DNA from: a virus
IMG/VR virus record: IMGVR_UViG_3300017917_000224
Coordinates: 1-29,411 of that record
Length of the DNA stretch: 29,411 nucleotides
Strand: one strand, 5' to 3'
A program made the position numbers and the translations under genes. Shown here in pieces: positions 14,031 through 26,000 of the stretch (positions are counted from its first letter, which is position 1; each line of letters begins with the position of its first letter). The notes beneath the pieces are model-generated. The model was not told where the DNA came from and searched no databases. It saw nothing but the letters and a program-made list of their open reading frames with translations.

Positions 14031-17000
14031 GAGTAAGAAAATAAAAAACTTAAAAACAACAGCAACTGATTTATTACCTCGTTATTTTAAAACAGATGCT
14101 AATAAAAAGTTTTTACAAGCCACTATAGATCAGTTAATACAACCGGGTACTGTTAAAAAAGTAAACGGTTATATCGGTCGCCAAAATGCAAAATCAGCCG
14201 TCGGCTCTGATATTTTTATTACTGCTTCGACAAAAGATAGACAAGATTACCAATTAGAACCAGCTCTTACAATTAAAGACTCTATCGGTAATAATGTATT
14301 TTTCAAAGATTATCAAGACTATATTAACCAATTGTCTGTATTCGGATCAAACACAAAAAATCATAATAGATTAAATCGCCAAGAATTTTATTCTTGGAAT
14401 CCGCATATCGACTGGGATAAATTTGTTAACTTTCAAAATTATTACTGGTTACCATATGGCCCAGATACTGTAAGAATATTTGGCCAACAAGAAAATATTA
14501 TAAGTTCATATAAAGTAGATTTACAATCCGAAACTGATAATAATGTTTACGTGTTCAGCCCAGACGGTGCTACACAAAATCCTACTTTAAAATTGTTTAG
14601 AGGACAAACTTATAGATTTGAAATTAACAGTCCAGGAAATCCATTTAGTATTAAGACTGCAAGATCTCCCGAATCGTTTGATCGATATATTAATCCTGGT
14701 GTAACTGGATATGCTGTAGAAAATGGCGTAATTGAAATTACTTTACCATATAATAGTCCGGATATTCTTTATTATGTGAGTGAAACAGATATCGATCTCG
14801 GCGGAGTTTTTCAAGTAGAATCTATCGAGGAAAATACAGTTTTAGATATTTCGACAGATATTTTAGGAAAGAAAGAATACGTATTATCAGACGGAACAAA
14901 ATTAAGCAATGGAATGAAAGTTTCATTTGTGGGCAATGTCAGTCCTGCTGAGTATTCTGTTGGACAATATTATGTAGAAGGTGTTGGTAGGTCTATCCGT
15001 CTTGTAAACGAAAAAGTTTTAGAACTAATTAGTACCTATACTAATCAACAATCTGTACCGTTTGATTCCGGAAAATTTGACAGCCAGCCTTGGGACGATG
15101 CTATTTCATTCGCTGGAAAATCCGATTACATTGTTGTTAACCGTGCTAGTACCGATAGGAATCCTTGGAGTCGATATAATCGTTGGTTCCATAAAGATGT
15201 CATTGAGAAAAGTGCAACTTATAACAATAAAGTAGCTTCTATAGATCAATCAGCTAGAGCAACTAGACCTATTATCGAGTTCGAACCAAATATTAAACTT
15301 TATAATTTTGGAACTAGAGCCCTCGGCGATGTAGATGTGATTGACGATTATACTGTTGATGTTTTTTCTATGGTAGAAGGCCAGCTAGGATATAACGTTG
15401 ACGGAATTCAACTAGCTCAAGGTCAGCGTGTGTTGTTTACTGCTGATACCGACAGACTAGTTAGGAACAGAATTTATAAGGTTGATTTTTTATTACTCGA
15501 TGGCGTACGAAAAATACATTTAGTAGAGCAAGAGCTACCAGTTACAAACGATCTAGTATTGATCCGCCAGGGGAATAAGAATAAAGGACAGATGTATTGG
15601 TATGATGGAGATCAATGGAATCTAGGTCAGCAAAAAACCTCAGTAAATCAATCTCCTATGTTCGATGTATTTGACGAAACTGGACATAGCTTTGGAGATA
15701 AAACTGTTTATGACGGATCGACATTTAAGGGAACTAAACTCTTTTCTTATAAGCAAGGAACAGGTGCTAACGACGCAACTTTAGGATTTCCATTGTCTTA
15801 TAAAAACATAACCAATATTGGGGATATTGTTTTTAATTTTAATTTAGCAACTGATAAGTTTCAATACAAAGATATAGTTGATATCAAAGATAAACAAATT
15901 AAAGTAGGTTATCTTTTTAATTATGAAGATACTGACGCTGGATATATTAACGGTTGGACTACAGCCCGTACATTTGATGTACAACCAGCAGTAAGAATTT
16001 ATAAAAATTCTAACAAATTTAATAATTTTAATATCGATATTTTTGATGATATCGATAGTTTAGGCGATCTTCGAGTTAAGGTATTTGTTAACGGATTGTT
16101 TGTACAACCTGCCGACTATACAATCTCAACGAGTGGTCGATATAAAACAATTATTTTAAATAATGACATTCTAGATTCAGACGTTTTAACAATCAAATGT
16201 TATTCTAACCAACCTATTAATGAAAATGGTTATTACGAAGTTCCTATAAATTTACAAAATAATCCATCTAATAACGATATAGGAGATTTTACTCTTGGAG
16301 AAGTTATTGATCATGTTGGATCTATTGTAGAAAATTTAGAAAATTTCGAAGGGCAGTTTCCAGGACCAAATAATCTAAGAGATTTAGGCGGTGTTTCTGA
16401 TCTCGGAACTAAGTTTGTTCAACACAGCGGCCCGATGAGCTTGGTCTTGTATCATGTAACATCCGATACAAATAACATTATCAGAGCCATTGAATCGTCT
16501 AGAGAAGACTATAATAAATTTAAAAGAAATTTTGTTTCAGTAGCAGAAAATCTTGGGATTGATACTGACCCGGTAGAGTTAGTAAATCTAATTTTACAAG
16601 AAATTAACAAAGATAAACCAAAGTCAAGTCCTTACTATTTTAGTGATATGATCCCATACGCTGGCGGAATCAAAACTGAACTAACAGTAATTGACTATAG
16701 AATAAAAACATATCCTTTAACAAATAATTTTAATTTAGATACATTATCAAATAAGGCAGTTATCGTTTATCTTAATGACAACCAACTACTGTATGAAAAA
16801 GATTATACATTTAGTGATCAGGGATTTGTTGTTATTTCTGCAGAATTGCAAAACGATGATAAAGTTACAATATGGGAATTTGAAAATACTAATGGATGCT
16901 GTGTTCCACCAACACCAACTAAGTTAGGTATTTGGCCAAAATATGAACCTAAAAAGATTTATGATACCACGTTGGTAAATCCACGGTGGATGATACAGGG

Positions 17001-20000
17001 CCACGACGGTAGCTTAATATTGGCCTACAATGATTACAGAGACGATTTAATATTAGAATTAGAAAAGAGAATTTTTAATAATATTAAAATTAAGTACGAT
17101 TCTAACATATTTGATGTACAAGATTTAATTCCGTCTTTTAATAAGAGTAATAGATATTCGCTGTCTGAATTTAATGAAGTCCTCTCAATAAGTTTTTACC
17201 AGTGGTCGGGACTTGTTAGTAAAGATTTTACTAAACCGCTTGGTTATTCTAGAGATAATAGTCTTACTTTTAACTATAAAGAATTACCGGCATTAGACGG
17301 TTCTTCGCCTCTTCCGGGATACTGGAGAGGTGTCTATCAGTGGATGCTAGGAACAGATAGGCCGAACCTTTGTCCTTGGGAAATGTTAGGTTTTTCTATA
17401 GAGCCAAGTTGGTGGCAAGAAGTATATGGTCCTGCTCCATATACTAGCGACAATTTAATAATGTGGGAAGACATAGCCGATGGGCTAGTAAAGCAACCTA
17501 ATTCACCAACGGTGTATTTAGAAAAATACAAGAGGCCATATCTAAAAGGAAGAATACCGGTAGATCAAGATGGAAATATTATTAGTCCATTAGATTCTGG
17601 TTTAGCTCTAGGACCGATCACAACTAGCACAGCTAACGATTTTGTATTCGGAGACCAAAGTCCTGTTGAGACTGCTTGGCGAAGAAGTAGTTATTATCCG
17701 TTCAGTGTAATGGTTGCATCAATGTTGTTGCAGCCAGCAACTACCTTAGGAACTCTTTTAGATAGGTCAAGAATTGTTAGAAATTTAGCAGGGCAGTTGA
17801 TTTATAAAGATACTGGAGTTAGAATTACAGCCAGCGACATTGTATTGCCTAGCATCTATTCTAGCACTTCTAATATTAAATCTTCTGGAATTATTAATTA
17901 CATTGTAGATTATATCCTTAGTGACAATTTAAGATCTTATACTGAGTATCAATATAATTTAAAAAATATTCAAGCTAAACTATCGTACAGAATAGGATCT
18001 TTTAGCAGTAAAGAAAAATTTAAGTTATTGTTAGATAGTAAAACACCTTTAAGTCAAAGTAGTGTATTTGTTCCTCAAGAAGATTATGAGATTATTCTAA
18101 ATTCGTCTAGTCCTATCAAGAAGATATCATATAGCGGAGTAGTTATTACGAAGGGTGCTGACGGTTTTTCAGTAAAAGGTTACAGTAAAACTCAACCATA
18201 CTTTAAATATTATCCAGCTACTAATCTTGGTTTACTAATAAACATCGGCGGCATATCTGAGGGATTTGTTGAATGGACTTCTCAGTCAACATATTCTTCT
18301 GGTAAAGTAATATTTTACAATAATAGATATTACAGGTCAAAAGTTTTACATACAACATCAGATACATTTGATTCTAAATATTATCAATTACTACCGTCTC
18401 TTCCTCTAATTGGTGGTCGAGATGCCTATATACGAACAGAATGGGATAGGACCGAGGAAATCGTAGTTCCATACGGAACTAGATTTAGAACAATTCAAGA
18501 AGTTGTTGATTTCCTTTTAGGATACGGCGAATATTTGAAAGATCAAGGATTTATTTTTGATGACTTTAATGCAGAATTAAATGCTATAACTAATTGGGAA
18601 ACTAGTGCTAAAGAATTTTTATTCTGGACTACACAAAACTGGAGCACCGGCGAAGACCAATGGGACGACTGGAAGCCAAATGAATTTGTACCTGTAGGTA
18701 GTGTTGTAAAGTACGCCGGCGATTATTATAAATCAGTAGTTACATCGGATCCTTCAGAAGTTTTTCAAGAAGATAACTTTGTTAAACTTGACGGACTAAG
18801 TGACATTGGAAGTGCTGTAATAAGCCTAAGTCCAGCCGCAATTAAATTAACTTTCGAAGCACCGTTAAGTGTAGTTGACGACATTCGTAATTCTTTTAAT
18901 GGTTACGAAATATTTAAAGTTGACGGAACACCGATACAACCTAATTTTTTAAATAATTATAGAGAAGATAATGCAGTAAGTTATACACCAACTGAAGACG
19001 GTATATATGGTGCAACTTTTTATCTCGTGCAAAAAGAACAAGTTGTTATTCTTAATAATTCAACTTTGTTCAACGATACAATTTATAATCCTGAAAGCGG
19101 ATATAGACAAGAAAAAATTAAAGTATCCGGGTATGTTAGTAGCGAATGGAACGGATCGTTCAACATTCCAGGATTTATCTTCGATCAAGCGAAGATCGAT
19201 GATTGGGAGTCATGGAAAGATTATGCGCTAGGCGACATTGTAAAATATAAGCAATTTTATTATTCTGCTTCTCGATTTATTCCTGGAGAGGAGTCGTTTG
19301 ATAATAACAAGTGGATTAAGTTAGATCAAAAACCTACTCCGCGATTATTACCTAACTGGACATATAAAGCCGAGCAGTTTACAGATTTTTATAGTTTAGA
19401 TAGCGACAATTTTGACGGAGATCAGCAGGCAGTAGCACAACATTTAGTTGGATATCAAAAGCGTCAATATCTAAGTAATATTATTAAAGACGACGTTAGC
19501 GAATTTAAATTTTATCAAGGAATGATAGTTGAAAAAGGAACACAAAATGTTCTTAACAAACTATTTGATGTTCTGAGCGCCGATGATAAAGAAAGCGTTG
19601 ATTTTTATGAAGAATGGGCATTACGTACCGGGCAGTACGGTGCAAGCCAGGCATTTGAAAACATCGAATTTATAATTGATGAATCTGATGTAAAAAATAA
19701 TCCGCAAGGATACGAGCTAGTTAATCAAATTGACACATCATTGGTTGACTTTATAGTAAGACAGACTCCTAATGAAGTGTATCTTAAGCCAGTAGGATAC
19801 AGCAATAGTCCGTGGCCTGTTGCAGAAGATAAGCCGTCATTTTTAAGAACACCGGGATATGTAAGACCTAGCGATGTTAAGTATTCATTTGTGTCGCTCG
19901 ATCAAGTAATTAATACTGATATTACTGATTATGTTGAAGGTGATTATGTTTGGGTCGGATTTGAAGGCAGAGAATGGAATGTATATAGATACAGTCGACT

Positions 20001-23000
20001 AGAACAAACAGTTATCGATGCTGCCTATTCTACTAATGACAAGTTATTAACATTGGTCTTAGACAAGAACACTTCAGTACGCATAGGTGATATCATCGGA
20101 ATAGATCAAGTATCTACCTTTCCAGGATTTTATAAAGTTGTTGATATAGACTTAAAGAAAATTATTTTATCAGCACCGTCTATTACTAATTTTAGAACAC
20201 CGTTTACTGAACAAAATAAGATAGTAGTTTCAACATTTTATTCTTATAGGGTAAAAAATGTTGTTAATGATAACGGGTCAATTGACTATGCTATAGATAG
20301 GGCAGACCAAGTACTAAAGACTGCACCAAACAACGGTGAACTACTTTGGATTGACGACAACGGAAATAATAAATGGATGACATGGCAGTATAATCCAATT
20401 TACTCTTTAGATGAAATTATTAATACTGCTCCGCAAGAAGGTCTTTCATACGGAAGAAGAATTGTATTAAATCCTGGCGCTAATATTACTGCTATTTCTA
20501 ATGACCTTGGCGAAGTAATTATATATGATAAAGCCGGACCAGTTGCACCGTGGCTACAAAGACAAACAATAACTGTTCCATTTATATCTAAGAATACTGG
20601 TTTCGATGATAATGCTACGCCTGCGAGTTTAACCGGTGATGTTATAGCTATCTCCGGAGACAGTAGGTGGTTAGCAACTGGAACACCGTTGGCAAATAAT
20701 GTGTCTTCTAGATTGAAATATGTAGGAGGTTCTCCTCTGTGGTCTTCAGTGACAAGCTATGCTGTAGGCGATATAGTAATTTATAATTCTAAACCTTACC
20801 AAGCACAGTTTATTGTTGGCCTTCCTGCAAATTTAAATAAGAATCCAGAAACTCAAACAAATTTCTGGAAGGAAATTTCTTATATTCCAGTTGGTGAAGA
20901 TTCTTTATCAACAAACTCTAATTTAACAAAACAAGGTGTTGTTTCGATATACGAAAAAGATGCGAATAATATCTTTACGTTAGTTGCTACGATTGTTAGC
21001 CCGCATCCGTTGAATAATGAAAAATTTGGATCAAGTCTTGCATTCGGTAGCGATACTTTATTAGTCGGTTCCGAAGGATTCCAGAACGACACAGGTAAAG
21101 TTTATAGATTAACCTATAAGACAACTATCGAAGCCACTACAAACTATAACCCAGTTGGTAGTTCTGGACAGACATTAGTTGTGTCAAGTACTGCAAATAT
21201 ACGAGCAGGTATGCATGTGCTAGGAAATGGTTTCACTACACAATATGTAGCACAGGTAGTTAATTCTACAACATTAATATTAAATGCTCCCCCTGATTCA
21301 GATCCAAGTACAATATTATCATTTACTGTAACCGGTTGGAGATACGATACTAGTATAGTAGTCGGCGAGCCATTGCAGTCTGGAAGTAGGTTTGGTACAT
21401 CTACTATAGTAAGTAAAGATAATTCAACGCTTTTAGTTTCTGCACCAGGCGGCGTCTATGATAATAATAGTGAAAATTTATCAGTCGAAGGTGACGAATT
21501 AATTAAGATACCCGGAAAAGTTTTCGTCTATAAGTTAGCTTCTGGGCAATATTCTCTTTATACTGTTCTAACTAACGGATCACCAGATTACGGTACTTCA
21601 ATTACAGTTTCTAACACTGGGCAATATATTGCAGTTTCTTCTATTTTTGATGATAAAGAAACGATAGATCAAGGAACAGTTATTGTCTACAAGGACAACG
21701 GCACTGGTTATTCTCAATATCAGGAGTTATACAATCTTGATCCCGAAACTGCTGAATTCTTCGGCTCAAAAATATCTTTTATGAATGATTATGATACATT
21801 AGTTGTTTATAGCGAAGGTTCAGACACTAAAACAACAATGACGATCGATTTAGGATCAACAACATTTGATAATAACTTGACAAAAATTGTTGATGTCGCT
21901 GAGGATAGCGGTCGAATCGATGTATATGACAGGTATGGTAGCAAATGGATATTCAGTGAGAGCCTAGTAAATGGACAAGATATTTCTACAGGATATAGTA
22001 CAGGTTTAGCTGTAGGATCTGACGTTATCTTAGTCGGAGCACCATATGCCCTTGACCAAGGACTTAGCTCTGGTAGAGTACACGAATATAGAAAACCAAT
22101 AGGGAAATTTAGTTGGTCAGTCTTGCATCAAGAAACAGATAGAATTGATTTATCAAAGATTAAACGAGCATTCTTATACGATCGAAACACTAATAAATTA
22201 GTATCTTATCTTGATGTCATTGATTCTACACAAGGCAGAATTCCAGGCCTTGCTGACCAAGAAATTAGATATAAAACTTTTTACGATCCTGCAATTTATT
22301 CAGTTGGAAACTCTACAGTAAAAATTGACGAAGGAATGGCTTGGGGTAAAGCACAAGTAGGAACTCTCTGGTGGGATTTAAGAACTGCTAAATTTTACGA
22401 CAGTCAAGATAATGATCTAGTATATAGGAATAGTACTTGGAATACATTGTTCCCGGGAGCAAGCGTTGATATCTACGAATGGGTAGAAACAACATTAACA
22501 CCTTCTCAGTGGAATAGCAGAGCAGATACAGACGAAGGGCTAATAACAGGTGTTAGCGGCACTACTCTTTATGGTAACGATGTTTATGGTTTAATTAAAA
22601 AATATGATTCTGTCGCTAAAACATTTAAGAACACTTATTATTATTGGGTTAAGAATAAGAAAACTATTCCAAATGTTAACTTTAGAAAAATCCCTGCTAA
22701 TGATGTAGCAGAATTAATTTCTAACCCTAGGGGGTATGGTTACAAATATCTTGCATTAACAAGTCCTAATTCGTTTAGTCTTGTTAACGTTAAGCCTTTG
22801 CTTCAGGATTCAAATATTGTTTTATCCGTTGAATACTGGACCGGGAATTACGATAATAAAAACATTCATAACGAATGGAAAATTATTAGTAACAATCCAA
22901 ATTCTTCGATTCCTCGTTTCATTGAAAACAAATGGTTTGACAGTTTATGCGGTAAAGACGAGGCAGGTCGACTAGTCCCAGATACTACACTACCTCCAAA

Positions 23001-26000
23001 AATAAAATACGGCATAGAATTTAGACCAAGACAGGGAATGTTTGTTAATAGATTTGAAGCATTAAAACAGTTTATCGAACAAATAAATCTTGTTCTAATT
23101 AATAATCTGATCGTAGAGAGATCTGATTTATCAAGCATAGAACAATTTGAAAAAGAACCTTCGGAGATATCGGGTCTGTACGATTCGGCAATTGATTCTG
23201 AAGAAGAATTACGATTTACGAATATTGGAACATACGAAAAGGCAGTACTAAAACCGATTATTAATGATGGAAGAATAACAGGAATTGATATTGTACAAAG
23301 AGGTAGAGGATATTTAATTGCTCCTTATTTGACAATTAGCGGTACTGGCACCGGTGCAGTAGTTCGATCAGTCCTTGATACTCGAGGGAGAATTACCGGA
23401 GTTGAAATTATTTCTCAAGGAGAAGGATACTCTGATCAAACAACAGTTATAGTTAGAAATTATTCTATACTAGTACACAGTGATAGTACAGCGTACGGTA
23501 ATTGGAGCATATACTCATATGAGCCTCTATCTTTAACTTGGTCAAGAGTACAAACACAATCGTATGACGTAAGAAATTATTGGTCATATGTGGATTGGTA
23601 TGCTCCGGGCTACAATCAATTTACTGCTATCGATTTTTCTGTAAGCTCCTTTGTAGACCTAAATAATTTAAAGACAGATATTGATCAAATAGTTAAGATT
23701 AGAACTACTAATAACGGAACTTGGTTGTTATTAAGAAAGTATGCCGAGTCAACATCAGTTGACTGGACACAGAGCTATGAAGTAATTGGTAGCGAAAAAG
23801 GAACAATACAGTTTAATTCTAATTTGTATAGCTTCTCAAATACACAATATGGTTTCGATGCTTCGCTTTATGACTCATCGATATTTGATAATTCTGCTTC
23901 GATAGAATTGCGAATTATTTTAAATGCAATTAAGAACAATATTCTTACAGACGACCTAAAACAATCATATCTTGATTTATTCTTTAATAGCGTAAGATAT
24001 GTATTAAGCGAACAGAACTATGTAGATTGGATATTTAAAACTAGTTTCGTTAAAGCTAAACACTCAGTCGGCGAATTAAAACAAAAAGTCACATACAATA
24101 ATGACAATCTTGAAAACTTTGAAGATTTTATCAACGAAGTTAAGCCATATAGAACTAAGATAAGAGAATTTATTAGTTCATACGACAAAGTTGATAATTC
24201 TTTATTGTCAACAACTGATTTTGATTTACCAGCGGTATTTGAAGATGGTGCAATAACTCCGATAGATGTAGTCGTTAGAAACGGTATAGTACAAACTAAT
24301 TCCAACAAATTATTAGAATATCCATGGAAGCATTGGTACGATAATTTAGGATATAATATCACGTCAATAGTTGTTTCGTCGCAAGGCGCTGGATATGTAA
24401 GTGAACCTGTTGTAAGAATAATCAGCAATTCCGGATCCGGCGCTCGTGCCAGAGCGTTTATAACTAACGGAAAAGTTACAAGAATATCTTTAATTAATCG
24501 TGGTTCAGGATATCTTGATGCTCCTGTAATCGTCCTCGAGGGAGGTCTTGGTACAACTGGAGTACAGGCTAGGGCCGTGGCTATTATAGGTGACGGCGTT
24601 ATTAGAAATAATCACATCGGAATAAAGTTTGACAGACTAACACAACGTTATTTTATTACAAGTTTGCAAGAAACTGAAACTTATTCTGGTAGTGTTGCAG
24701 TTTCTGGTTCTAGACTACAGTTTCCTCTAAAGTGGGCACCTGATATTGTTAATACATTTGCTAATAATGTTAAACTTGGAATCGAAACCGTTACAATAAA
24801 TGATGTAGAAGTATTAAAATCAGATTATAAATTATCAACTGTTAAATCTACATCCAGAGGTTATACAAGTTATAGTGGTCTATTAACATTTGACGTTGCA
24901 CCTGCAAGAGGATCTACAGTTAAAATTAACTATACTAAAGATTGGTCAGTCCTTAATGCGGCTGACAGAATTCAATATTATTATGATCCAGCAGCCGGAG
25001 AGCTCGGTAAAGAGCTAGGACAGCTAATGACCGGAGTCGATTACGGTGGTGTCAACGTTACCGGACTATCATTTGAAGTTGGTCAGGGATGGGATAGTGT
25101 ACCGTATTATACAGACAAATGGGATAGCTCAGACACTACATTTAGCGATTATATTGTAACTGTTGCTGCCAATACACATAGCTTCACCCTGCCATATGTT
25201 CCTCCTAACGGAACAGAAATGAACGTTTATTATTCTAGTAAGAATATTGAAACTTATCCCGGTGACGGATTCACAAAAATTTATAATTTTAACATTTTAA
25301 ATATCTATCCGCCAACAGTTAGAGTAGAAACTACAGTTGAATTTGATGATACAGCTACTACTAATGTTGAAGGTAGCAATACAATTACCTTAGTAAGTGT
25401 TAATAACATCCAAGTCGGTGACATAGTAACAATAATTCCAGATGTTGAGAAAACTATTGGTTTAGACACTAAGGTAATAGAAGTCAATACTATTAACAAA
25501 ACAGTTAAGCTAGATCAAATATTGTTTAAAGACATCGAAACAGGAACTTCTGCTGTGTTTACAAGAACGCTAGTAGATCCTATAGATTGTACTATAAATT
25601 CTAATGGAACAGTATTTTTAAATGATGCAGTCCCAACAGGTAGTAATATTGTTATAACAGCATTTTTTGATCCTGTTCGATTAGACGATCCTTATTATAA
25701 TAGCAAAACATCGGCTCAAGAAACATTAGCCGATGCTCAAGAAGTATTAACTACGAAAACTAATGAATATTATACATTAGTAAACAGTGAAGTAGATTTA
25801 CAGGAACAACTTGAATCTCTTACTGACGAAATTTATCAACTACAAACGGAATTAAATGCATTAAATGTCATTATCGATGGACTTGATCCAAGCAATCCTC
25901 TATACATTGAATCAGTTAACCGTATAAATGATTTAGTGAATACAGAAATTCCTGCGGTACAAGATCAAATAGATTCAGTAAGTAATGATTTATCAAATCT

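Larger units (their letters stand above)
20635..22131 (+). other. FG-GAP-like beta-propeller region (residues 2205-2703)
   Basis: Six similar blade motifs recur: GDVIAISGDSRWLATGTP (2205), FGSSLAFGSDTLLVGSEG (2335), FGTSTIVSKDNSTLLVSAPG (2457), DYGTSITVSNTGQYIAVSS (2522), FFGSKISFMNDYDTLVVYSE (2580) and YSTGLAVGSDVILVGAPY (2658). Each is followed by a GxVxxY-type strand. This is the FG-GAP/integrin-alpha-like blade pattern. Propellers in phage tails usually mediate contacts. Blade number is approximate because of insertions. Confidence 0.62.

Noticed and set aside
24018-24428. 136-codon minus-strand frame inside the giant gene
   Set aside because: It lies opposite the conserved KPYRTKIREF region and is a mirror frame without start signals.
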